DNA from: Caecitellus pseudoparvulus
Taxonomy: Eukaryota > Bigyra: Bicosoecida
DNA: 64,000 nt
Direction of reading: 5' to 3'
Assembly: GCA_965644315.1 (NCBI GenBank)
Contig: CBFFRQ010000043.1
Span: 124,001 to 188,000, forward strand
Shown here: positions 1 through 10,240 of the stretch, piece after piece
Position numbering within the stretch: position 1 is the stretch's first letter
Layout: every line of letters begins with the position of its first letter
Position numbers and translations under genes: made by a program
Notes under the pieces: model-generated
The model's input: the letters and a program-made list of their open reading frames with translations, nothing else
Database searches by the model: none
Told to the model about the DNA's origin: nothing

Positions 1-1668
1 CGCGTGGTTCAGGAGGCTCTCAAAGGGGTGCAGGCAGTGCCACTCCACGCCGGTGCTGCACCATGGACAGGGCTCAAACGCCAGCCCGCCCGTCCAGTGT
101 CCGCCCCGGTGCCCAGCTGCGTTCAGCTGAGCGGCGCATTCTTGCGTATGCCGCGCCTTGTTCGTGGCACGCATGACGCTGCCAGTGGCGCAGCACGAAC
201 ACTTGTACATGACGCGGTACTTGAGCGCTTCCTGGGCATCACTGCCGGTGATGTCCAGCGTCTGCCCGCCGGCGCCTGCGTGCGGGGCGTCGTCGTCTTC
301 CCCCAAATGCCGCTTGCGCCGCACGCTGTACTTCCTGGCTTCCACCTCCAGCTGGGTCTGCCTGCGCAGCTGCTCCAGGTGTTCCTCCACTTCTTGGGCC
401 TCCCGTGCACGGGACATGTGGGCGCGCTGTGCAGCCTGCAAGCCCTTGCGCAGGCTGTCAGCACGCTGTGCGTCCGAGCTGGTCGCAACGACCGACGAGC
501 CTTCCAAGCGGGACCGATCGCGCTCGCGCTGCTGCTCCGCTGCCAGGATCCTCTGCTGCCGGCTGATTTGCGCCTTCAAGTCTGCTTCCCGGCGCTTCAA
601 GCTACGCGCCGCGGTGAGCGTTTGGAAGCCCAGTGCGTGCTGCACCTGCATGTCCCGCCGCTGCTGCTTCAACTGCTCCTTCAACGCCGACGCCTGCACA
701 ACCTGCTCGAACCGCCTCCAGTACGTCGTGCCGTAGGAAATGAGCAGTTCTTCCCCCGCCCGGATGTCCCGCTTGGGGCTGTACAGCAGCAGGGGCAGTC
801 CCGCCACAAAGGCACCCCCTGCCTCAACATTTGGCTCCACCCGCTGCCCGTCGGAGCCCACCATGCCCTTTGGGTCGTTCACCAGCCCCAGGACGTTGCG
901 GAAGGTACTGCCATCCAGGCACATGCGAAAGAGGGGGCACCCTGCCTTGCGCTGCAGCTGCGTTTGTTCCGCCGCACTGCTGCGTTTCGGCACGTGCCAC
1001 GTCGCAGGCACGAGGGCAGGCACTGCGTCACCCATCACCAGCGTCTCGTACACGTACGTGAACGCGAAATCGCCGGCATGCAGCATGAACTTGTCGTAGT
1101 GCTGCTCAGTCAGCATGACGCCTCCGTAGCACGCCAGCAGGCAGCTGCCTGCCTCCAAGTCTCTGCCCGCCACCACGCCGTGCCCACCCACGCAGGGGTG
1201 TGCTGGGTCGCTGATGCGCTGCACGCGGAGCTGGCCGTCCCCCGAAGCACCACAGTTGCGCGCCAGTGCCTGGGCCACCTGCTCATCCCAGGCACTGCCT
1301 TCCCCTGAGCACAGCTGCCAGGCACTGCGTTGGTTGGGCGGCACCCACGCGGGCGCCTGGCACCTGCGCAGGTCTGCCAGGGACAGGGCCGGGCGCAGCG
1401 TCCACAGCCGGTCCCCCCGCCGACCGGACAACATGCCGTCCACTTCCAGGCGCCGCAATTCGACCCCAGGCAGCACTTCGTTGTACTTTGCTGCTGGGAA
1501 GTGCAGCTGCTGGCCGTCGCGGTCCGTGGCCAGGCACAGCAGTGGCTTGGCTGCCAGGAAGAACCGGTTCAGCAAGGTGTCCGAAATGAGAATGCCATGT
1601 GCACAGCCCAGGTAGTGCTCGCTATCGAACGTGCCTTGGCCGCCCTCTGCCGTGTCTGAGGCTGCCAT
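1..1668 (-). CDS. SET-domain protein (probable lysine methyltransferase), 3' end off the left edge
   Basis: A continuous reading frame runs from an ATG at 1668 to the left edge with no stop (at least 556 codons, no intron needed). The N-terminal third carries no recognised domain. A SET domain follows at about residues 165-325: YGG in the first strands, VNDPKGM and VEPNVE where most SET proteins have NHSxxPN, then DIRAGEELLISYG and a Tyr-Trp pair. SET proteins transfer methyl groups from S-adenosylmethionine to lysines, usually of histones. The SET domain is followed by about 120 residues of charged, Gln/Arg/Glu-rich predicted coiled coil, then a Cys/His-rich segment (CSCC ... HTQEC ... CPWC ... 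HC) that could bind zinc. The Asn-Asp-Pro in place of Asn-His-Ser is atypical, so activity is not assured. The gene is divergent from the Ecm29-like gene, with 271 bp between the starts. Confidence 0.82.
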   Translation of the reverse strand, partial: MAASDTAEGGQGTFDSEHYLGCAHGILISDTLLNRFFLAAKPLLCLATDRDGQQLHFPAAKYNEVLPGVELRRLEVDGMLSGRRGDRLWTLRPALSLADLRRCQAPAWVPPNQRSAWQLCSGEGSAWDEQVAQALARNCGASGDGQLRVQRISDPAHPCVGGHGVVAGRDLEAGSCLLACYGGVMLTEQHYDKFMLHAGDFAFTYVYETLVMGDAVPALVPATWHVPKRSSAAEQTQLQRKAGCPLFRMCLDGSTFRNVLGLVNDPKGMVGSDGQRVEPNVEAGGAFVAGLPLLLYSPKRDIRAGEELLISYGTTYWRRFEQVVQASALKEQLKQQRRDMQVQHALGFQTLTAARSLKRREADLKAQISRQQRILAAEQQRERDRSRLEGSSVVATSSDAQRADSLRKGLQAAQRAHMSRAREAQEVEEHLEQLRRQTQLEVEARKYSVRRKRHLGEDDDAPHAGAGGQTLDITGSDAQEALKYRVMYKCSCCATGSVMRATNKARHTQECAAQLNAAGHRGGHWTGGLAFEPCPWCSTGVEWHCLHPFESLLNHA

Positions 1669-1939
1669 GCCGGTCCGCGTTTCGCGTTGAAACGCGGCGA
1701 ACAGAACCGTCCTTCTCTGCACAAAATCACATCCACCTAAAAGCACATTCGCTGTGCTAAAATGAAATGCGCCTCGTCAATCATGGTGCTTTGCCTGCCT
1801 TGCCCGCCCACTGTGCCTTGCCTGCGCCACTGAACGTGGGAAGTGATTCAGGTCACTCATTGCTCGGACATAGCGGCCTCGTTGAGAGACCCCTCGAAGG
1901 CACGCACTGTTTGGAAGCCACACCCCCGCAACGACCAGC
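1669..1939. promoter_or_regulatory. Divergent intergenic region between SET and Ecm29-like genes
   Basis: These 271 bp separate two start codons pointing away from each other, so both promoters must lie here or inside the 5' ends. The stretch is less GC-rich than its neighbours around 1720-1780. I see no TATA box or other motif that I can name with confidence. Confidence 0.4.
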
Positions 1940-4900
1940 ATGAGCGCGACTGGCTCCCAGCTGCTGAAGCTGCGGTCGAGGCTGGCGCAGACCAAGGACG
2001 GCGACCTGCCCGACGTCCTGGCTCGCCTGCTCCCCCGCCTGCTGCGCGCAGTCGGCAGTCTGCACGGAGACGACGCAGAGGCGCTGCAGGCCACCCTCAC
2101 GTCCATTCACAAGCGGCTGGCAGCTGCACCATCCTGCAGGGTGCCGCTGCCGCTACTGGTGTCGCTGCTGCCGGAGGCTTCCCCAGACCAGGTTGCGGCG
2201 ATTTCGCCTTTGCTGGCGTTTGCGTGCGACCGCCTGGCGTTTCCGCAAGACACACGCCCCATCATGGAGCTTGCTAGTGCACTGGACTTTTCGCAGTCCT
2301 GGGCGCCTCTCGCCGTCAACGTGCTGTGCAAGGTGAGGGGGTCGGTGCCCCGCGTTTCAGACCGGCGTTTCGTCACGTCAGTCGCCCGCACCTGCACAGG
2401 CCTTCAGCAAGCTGACTGTTGACGAAGACGCGCCTGGCTTCATGGACACCATGGAGCCCGTGCTGCCTGGTCAACCTGGCTTCCCCGCTTGGGTGCAAGT
2501 GTCCCTGTCCATCCTGCTCTTTCGTCCCCGGCCAGCAGGGACGCGGCCCCGCACAGGCGGCATCCACCCCGTCGCAGGGGCCATGCACATCGCTGGAGTG
2601 CCACTCCCGCCGCCCCCGTCTCAGGACCAGACTGGTGCCAGCGCCGTCCCCGCAGCAGCTCGCGCCGGCCTGACTTCCCGCCAGGCCGAGGCCTTCACCG
2701 CAGCGGACCTGGGCGCTGACGTGGACTTGCAGGCCGCACGGCACAGGGTGCTGGCTGTGTGGGCACTGTCCGCGCCGCGGTGGCCGCCGGCGGAGCGCCT
2801 GCGTGTCGCCCTGGCAGCTTCCTCTGATCCCCACCACAAGACGAAGGGTCTGGCGACGTCCCTCCTCAAGCAATTGCCGCCCCTTTTCTTGGCCTCCCCC
2901 GCCACTGCTGCCGAGCTGCACCGCGCCTTGCTCGGCACCGCCCAAGCCAGCGACCAGAGCGTGGGGGGGGTGCCCCTCCCATCCCTGGCGCCTTCCGCAG
3001 TGGCCACCCACGACCCCGCTCACACCTGTCCCCCCAGCCACCTCCCCTCGCGTGCCGCAGCACTGGCCCTGGCCACCCGCTGCCGCGCCGCCTGCGCCCC
3101 TCCCGCCTTGCCTGCCCTCCTCGCCGCCTGCATGAACGAGCTGGGACTGCTGGGGCCCACAGCGGGGCCCTGGGCCCTGCCAACCACCGGCAACCCCTCT
3201 CACCTCGGAGAGGCAGCACGCACCCTCACCTACCTCCTGCGCAACGCACAAAACACCGACGTGGTGCCCTCTGCCCCCGCTGTGCTGGAGGGTCTCATGC
3301 TGCTCCTCAGCGCCCAGGACGCGGCAGGTGAGGACGACGAGCCCCCCTCCCCCCTGCGCCGGGCTGCGGCACTGACCACTGTGCGGGAGCATGCCTACAG
3401 CGCGCTGGCGTCGCTGTGCCTGAAGGCGCCAGGGGTGGTGCTGGCGGGCCACCACAGCGGGGGTGTGCCCTCCAAGCGCGGGCCAGTGGACGCCGCCCTC
3501 CGCGTGCCGCGCTTTTTGTTTGAACGCCTGGCCGGCGAAGCTCCCGAGCAGCGCGTGAGCGTGGCGGAGGCGCTGTCGGCGGCGGGGAACATGCTGCGCA
3601 ATTGCTCGCCCGACCTGGCCGAGCCCCTGAACGCCCTGCTCATCCAGCAGGCCCTGTCCCCTGACCTACGCTGCCGTCGCGCCGCCCTGCAGTGGGCCGT
3701 CAGCGTGTTCCCCTTCGGTGACGTGCGGGCCCGGTTCGTCTGCTGCGCCTTGGCAGGAGACCCTGCCCGGGAAATCGCCACCGCCGCGAAGCACGGCCTG
3801 AACCCCTTCGGCAAGGCGGGCCTGGTGATGGGCGTGGACGTGGAGAGCGCGGCGGCGGCGGCGTCGCGGGGCGTGGACACCGTGGACCCCACTGCCGCGC
3901 AGGCCAGCTCCTCGGTCGTGCAGGTCGCCGTGAGAGCCGTGTGCGCGGCGGTACCATCAGCAGAGAGAGCCAGCGGCGTCCAGGCCGACTCTGACTCAGA
4001 CGAGGAGCTGTACGCAGAGCCGGAGTCCAGCTCCCTGCCTGGCAGTGGCTCCGCGTCCGAGCCAGCTGTCGCAGCCCCCCTCACTGCCGCCGCGCGCGCC
4101 GACAGTCCCTTCGCGGTCACTGCGCCGCTGTACCCCTCCTTCCCCTCCCTCGTGGCCTTCCTGACCTCGCCCCTGCAGGAGACCATTCTGGCCAGCACGG
4201 ACCTGCGAGCGGCCCCCGCCCCCCCCGGGGCACTGCGATCGGCACACCTCTCGCCCAGCTCCGCCGCTGCAGCTGCCGCCCAGGCACGTGCAGATGCGAG
4301 TGCAGGCGGACCTCAGGGCTCCCTGCAAGAGGCACTGCTGGGCGAGGAGGAGGGGGGCGGTGCCGCCAGCTCCCCCAAGCGGCCTCGGACAGAGCCCAGC
4401 TCCCGCAAGGCCCGCGTGCTGTCTGCACTGGCAGGCAGTGTGCTGTCCCTGCTACCTGCGTCCGGGCTCGCCACGGTGCTGCGCTTCGCCATCACCTGCC
4501 TGCACGCCAGCGCCATCACCGCCCGCCAGGACGTCGTCTCCTTCTGCAGCGAGGCGGGGCCCGTGGGTCCCGCACTGCAAGGCCTGTGCGAGTGCATCGA
4601 CTGGGCCGTCAGCTGCGACGCCTCTGCTGCAGGGGCGTCAGAGGCGCTGGGCGCCGGACTGAGTGCCCTGGTGTCCCTGCTGGCCACCTCGCCCGCGGTG
4701 TTCGCGCCGATGTACGCCGGCCCAGAGGACCTGGCATGGCTGACACGCCAGCTTGCCGCGGGCGACCCCGCTGTCAGGGCCTCTGCCGCACAGGCGCTGG
4801 CCGTCGTGTCATTCAGTCTGCCCATTGGGCCAGAGACTGGGGCTCTGCTTCCTGGGCGCACAGCGGCCACTGCCCCCGTCACCCTGCTCCTGCTCCTCAC

Positions 4901-7900
4901 GCGCCTGGTGCTGGGTCTCGGCAGCCCGGGAGCACGCCACGCCATCAAACACCTCGAAGCCCGCCATGGGGCCCTGCTTGCGCTGTCCCTGACTCTAGCA
5001 GCGTTTGCAGGCGTGCAGGCCCGAGGGCGGGTGCGCCCGGCTCCCCTGGCGCAGCTTCGCCCGCTGCTGCAGTCAGGCACGGCCGCCGTGCTGCTGTGTT
5101 TGGAGGCGGACCAGGCCAGCCTGGTGCAGGCGGCGGCGCACGGCCTGACCGCCATCGCGCGGCAAGGCCCCCTGCCGCTGCCCCTGGCCGCAGACACGGG
5201 CGCCCCCTGCACCAGGGGCCTGGTCGACCGCCTGACTGGCCTGCTGCAAGGCAAGGCAGGTGCGGCTGAGAGGGCGTCGGCATCCCCTGGCGGTGCAGGG
5301 GACGCCAGCCCCCCGGCTAGTGCGCCCACTGCCCGGGGCAGGAGCAGCGGCGCTGGGCCGGCTGCTGTGGCGCTGGGCGCGGTGGCCGCCAGTCTCGCGT
5401 GGACACCCCCTGACCCGGCAGACCCCACAGCCGCCAGCGAGCTGCGCAGTGAGGCCATGCAGGCTCTGCTTAACACGCCTGCCATGGCCAGCGAAGGGCT
5501 CCTGCTGACTGTCGGCGAGGCGCTGGCCGAGGCGTGCTTGGGCCAGCGCGCCCAGCTCGGGCGCAGGATGGAAGCGCAGTCGCAGCTGGAGGGCACAGCG
5601 GTGGCGCAGCCACACTTGCAGGTGCAGGAAGCGGAGCCATCTCCACACATGCCTCGTGACGCGGGTGATGACGCCAGGCAGGTGGCGCTCGTGGTGGAGT
5701 CAGTGCACGCGAGGCTGGTGCTGTCGTCGCGCTCCAAAGACAGGCGTGCCGGGGCGGCATGGTTGCTGGCCCTGCTCCAGGCATGCCCCAGCCACCCAGC
5801 CCTGCAGCCCCACTTGCTGACTATGCACCACAGCTTCCTGCGTGTACTGGGGGACCGGGAGGAGCTGGCGCGGGACATCGGCGCACGGGGGCTGGCGCTG
5901 GTGTACGACGCCGCCACGCCGGCTGGTCGTGAGGAGGCAGAGGGCCCCCAAACGCCCCTGCAGGAGAAGATGATCGCGGCGCTGCTGGAGACGATGCAGG
6001 GCAAGGCCCGCAGAGTCGGCGCGCCCGCCACCGCAGCCGAAGCTGCCGCTGCCGCCAGCCAGGCGCCTGACGGGCCCAGCCCCTCGTCGCCGCAGGCCAC
6101 TGGCGGCTCCCTGGCCCTTTCGGCGGGCGGTGACGCGAGCTTCAAGGCGCTGTGCGAAGTGGCCAACGACGCGGGGCAGCCAGACCTCGTGTACCACTTC
6201 CTGGCGCTAGCTGGACAGCAGGCCACCATCCACGCTCGGGGGGCGGCCGGCGCGGGCATCGAGGCTCTCCTGCGCAGCACTGCACGGCGGGCCCTCATGC
6301 CGCACCTGCGCGCCATCCTGCCCACCATCTTCCGCTTCTGCTTCGACCCCCTGCCCTCCGTGCGAGGGCCCATGCGCCGCCTGTGGAAACTGGTGGGTGG
6401 TGCCAGTAGGGAGGTCATGGCTGACAACGCTCCCCGGCTGCTGGGGGAGTGCCTCGCGGGCATGACGCGCGGGGCCTGGCGGGAGCGAGAAGGCGCCTAC
6501 GCTGCCCTGACAGACCTGCTGTCGGCCGGGCAGCCTGCCTTGCGGGCGGCACTGCTGGGAGAAGGCCATGTTGCCATGCCTGCCGCTGCCTCCGGCGCCC
6601 CTGCCGAAGGCGCGGCAGCACCCACCGCCGGCTTGCTCCTGACCGACGTATGGCATGCGGTGCTGCACGGCATGGACGACGTGCATGAGAATGTGCGCAG
6701 GGCCGCGGAGCTTGCACTGAAGCCCCTGTCCTCCGTGACGCTCGGCCTGTGCCGCGTGCGGGAGGAAGCAGAGCCGAGCGCTGAGCCTCCCGCGCACTCC
6801 AGCGCCTTGACTGCCGACGAGGATGGGCCAGGTGTTCCCAGCGACGACGTCGGGGACGAAGAGAGTGCCGAGCAGGCGTTTGCTGCCGTGCTGCACTTCA
6901 TGCTGCACTCTCCCTGGGCGGTCACCTCCAGCGTCAAGTCAGTTCGGGCTGCCACGCTACTTTTCGTCCAGCGGCTGGTGCGGGGCGCCGGCACCTCCAT
7001 GGGCAGATTCGTGCCAATCCTGCTGGGTGCCGCCTTGGACGGCATCGCTTCCTCAGAGTCCACTGAGCTGTCATACCTGCAGTCTCACGCGAATGCCGCG
7101 GGGGCAGCCCACGGGCGCTCACTGCCCACCGGCGATGCACTGGAAAAGATGCGCATTGCCGCGACGGCTGCCTCGCCGCTGTGGCCGTTGGTGGACTCCT
7201 GCCTCGAGTGTCTGCAGCAGCTGCCCCCTGATCAACTGCAGCCCGCTTCGGATGTGGGCGAGGCGCCATCTCTCCTGTCACAGGTGGCGTCAGTGCTGCG
7301 CCAACGCTTGTCGCCGTCCACAAACTTCCTCACGCGGGGGGCGTGTCTGAAGGTCCTTGCCTCCCTGGCATCCACACTCCCTACCGCATCCATTCAAGGC
7401 TTTGCGGCCGGCATGCTGGCAGCCCTGGAGCCGAACCTTGAGGCGCTCCGGCCGTCCCTGCGCACGCTTGCTGCAGCGTGTGCCGCCCACCTCTTCAGCG
7501 TGGCCCCTTTGGGGTCCGCGCAGGCCTTTGTCATGCGCGTGTTGGTCATGGCATCGCTGGAAGACGAGGCCGCTCGGCTCACCGCAGGGACGGTGGTCAA
7601 GAGCATCGCTTGCGGCTCCTCCCTCATGAAAGACCGCCTGGCACGGTACTCACGCACCACCGTCCCTGCTGCGTTCATTGCAAGCCACGACCCAGACGAT
7701 GCCGTCAAGCAAGTCTGGGGCGAAGTCTGGGCCGCCACGAGCACATCCACACATGCCACAGTGTCTCTGTTCTTGCAAGACATTCTGCAGGCCTGCATCC
7801 CGCGCCTCGCGGCCAAGGCTTGGTCTGTACGACAACAAGCATCCAAAGCCCTGCTAGTTGCCCTGCAGCAAGTGTTGGATCCTCCCCAAAACCTGCACAC

Positions 7901-9623
7901 GCTGATATTCCCGGCAAGCCCCATGCTGTCCACCCTCAAGCCCCCGACTGACATTGGACAGCCTGAGAAACAAGAGAGCGTCGGCTTGCCTTGGCTTGCA
8001 GCTCAGCTCCGGCGTTGCGGGGCGTTGTCTGAACGCGTCGCGGGGGGGCAAACTCAGCCCGCAGAGAGCTCAACAGGCGGCATGTCAGCTGGTCTCTTCG
8101 GGCAGCAACCCGTGCCGCACGCGGCGTCTGGGGCTGGATTGTTCGGGCAGACAGTGCCTGCGGCTTCAGCTTCCCTGTTTGGCGGCGCTCCGCCCACGGC
8201 CGGCTTGTTCGGACAGCAGGCCGTCCCAGCAAGCTCACTAGCACCCCTGTTCGGCCAAGCGGCAGCCACTCAGAGCACCTCCATGCACTCAAGTTCCACC
8301 AAGGCTGAACAAACAACGACGCTGGGCAGTGCAGCCCCCCCCCCTGGACGCACCACACCTTGCTCCCAGGTGCCTGACCTCCGGCAAGCACTTTCTTCAC
8401 TGCCTGTGCATGACCCAGTTCGGAGCAGCGCCTGCCGCGGTGGCCCAGCTCACGCCTTTGTGGCTGGAGGCCCTTGGCTGCGCGGGGCTTCAGCACTTGC
8501 TCAAGTGTCGCTGCCGCAGCCGCCAGCGCCTGAGGAAGGCGAAGCTCACCAGCGTGCTGCCCAGTCCGCCCTACTCGCCGCATGTCCTCCGGGCTTGCTC
8601 CCCCTGGCATCGGTGCTGCAGGATGGCATGACAGGGCGCGTGTGGCATGGGAAGGAGGGCTTCATTGTGGCCGGCACGCTGTTTTTCCTCGCAATCATTG
8701 ACCTCGCTGGCGAGAAGCAAGCAGCGGCGAACGACCTCATCCAACTACTCGCCGAGCAACTAAGGAAGCCTTCTGCGACACCTGCATTCTGCCTCAGCAT
8801 GCTTCATTGCCTCGCACTGACTCTGCTCCAGACTGGCCAGCATGCCTCCCGAGACGCTGCTCGGCTTGTTGGCCGTGTGATTGTGGAGCACGTAGCTGGC
8901 GTCGTCGGTCACGCCGCCTTTCACCGCAGCGAACACTGTGCAGCGTTCGCACAAGCTCTGGGCTGTGATCCAGGGGCGCAAGATGCGATTCGCCCCCCAG
9001 CTCAATCAGAAGACAGGGCGTCTGAGGCCAAGCCGCGTTCGTTCGTTGGAGGTGCTGGCGCAGACACACACATCAGCTCAAAGCGCCAAGCACAGCGAGC
9101 AGCCGCAGAGCGTGCTGCCTTGGCGTTGGAGGGCGTGCCCGCCGTCCTTGCAACCTTGGTCACCCTCCACGAGGCTGGCCACAGCCCAGATTATCTCTCT
9201 GCGCTGGTTGCGTTCAACAAGGCAGGGTCTGCGGGCCATCTGACGGGCAGTGAAACCTTGCACCCGCGTCTGGTTGCCCAGCTCTGCCTCGCGGAGGCCT
9301 TGGCATTCGCTGCTGCAGACGCTCAGAATGCTCTGAATCTTGCCTCTCCCTTGTTGGAAATGGCTGTCGGCCTTCTCCTCGCATCAGACTCCGTGCAGCA
9401 ACAGCAAGCTCGCCCTGCGGCGTACGCGCTGCATCACCTCTTGCACAGGCTCCAAGTCGCCCACGTAGCGACAGTGGACACTTCTGGGGATGAGCAGGGT
9501 GTGATCCTTCCACCAAGTCTCAAGGCACGTGTCGAGGATGCAAAAGAGGCGCTCTCTGCCGATCCAGTATGCAAACAGTACTTGGCCGGAGCCTTGCAAG
9601 CCCTGCATGGCCAGTCAGACTAG
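1940..9623 (+). CDS. ECM29: Ecm29-like proteasome adaptor/scaffold, HEAT-repeat protein
   Basis: Two exons: 1940-2332 and 2400-9623, joined in phase 0 over a 67-bp intron (GTGAGG...CACAG), about 2538 residues. Ecm29 (ECPAS) is a HEAT-repeat protein that binds 26S proteasomes and couples core to regulatory particle. The N-terminus shows the family's opening helices. The middle carries its recognisable blocks: FDPLPSVRGPMRRLWK, then WREREGAYAALTDLL, then DDVHENVRRAAELALKPLS (about 6340-6740), and a later VRAATLLFVQRLVRG block (about 6945-6980). It is longer than animal Ecm29 (about 1850 residues), mainly through Ala/Pro-rich loops. An unusual insertion with five xLFG motifs lies at 8085-8265. 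After it, 8330-8560 reads plausibly in two frames, so one or two more small introns may be present there. The C-terminal helices then resume (8580-9620). Confidence 0.85.
2333..2399 (+). other. Intron 1 of the Ecm29-like gene
   Basis: The intron starts GTGAGGGG and ends CTGCACAG. Removing it joins ...AAG to GCC TTC AGC in phase 0 and brings the short first ORF into frame with the 7.2-kb second exon. Without it the first frame ends at 2422. Confidence 0.85.
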
Positions 9624-10240
9624 CATCGTTGCGGTTTTGACGCTGGAAATCGCTTCACAGACAAGGTAGAGCAAGTACTTAGGCTCAAGTTGTATTTCAG
9701 ATTTAGGGGCAGCGGAGATACTCTCTCGGGCCCGCAGGTAGCGCTTATTCGGGTGAAACCATGCGCATGAGGTGTGCGGAATTTGCCAATCCAGCAGCAC
9801 GATTCAGTCCTCACCCACCCAATGACAAAGGAGAAAAGGAGCATGTTCATGAGCAGAGAATAAGAGCGTGTAAGTTATGACGCATAGCCTTCCCTGTTTT
9901 GCAGTTGTCAGGGGGACTGCAAGTGGGGGGTTCAAAACTTCACTTTTTTCTCCACGCTGCTCAATCCTTGACAGTGCTCAAAAATGAAGTCAAAAAACGT
10001 ACTGAAGCACAGCCCTGGAATGATTGTAGTTGGAATCCACTCATCCAGCCCCCTACCGTTCACCCGCTTCGCCGTGCACTCGGTGCGGGTTCTGCCGGGC
10101 CGGCTCCCGCCTGGTGAGGGAAGCGGCAACGTCACCACACTTCCTGCGTCAGCTTGCGGCGGCACCGCCGCAAGTCCACTTCAGTTCGCCTACAACGGAG
10201 GAATATACAGTAATTTCTCGCTAATTGGGATCTAGGCACC
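9624..10240. other. Intergenic region with no recognisable feature
   Basis: These 617 bp lie between the Ecm29-like stop and the start of lectin copy A. The stretch is clearly less GC-rich than the flanking genes. Short ORFs in it show no family signature. It probably holds the Ecm29 3' UTR and the copy A promoter. I see no RNA gene or repeat. Confidence 0.5.

Noticed and set aside
4-1308. 434-residue plus-strand ORF at the left edge
   Set aside because: It is the antisense shadow of the SET gene. The minus frame carries a full SET motif set; the plus frame shows no domain and has biased, Leu/Ala/Arg-rich composition typical of GC-rich antisense frames.
4313-6463. 716-residue minus-strand ORF opposite the Ecm29-like gene
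   Set aside because: It consists of Ala/Arg/Ser-rich filler without motifs, while the plus frame matches Ecm29 blocks. High GC content removes stops from antisense frames.
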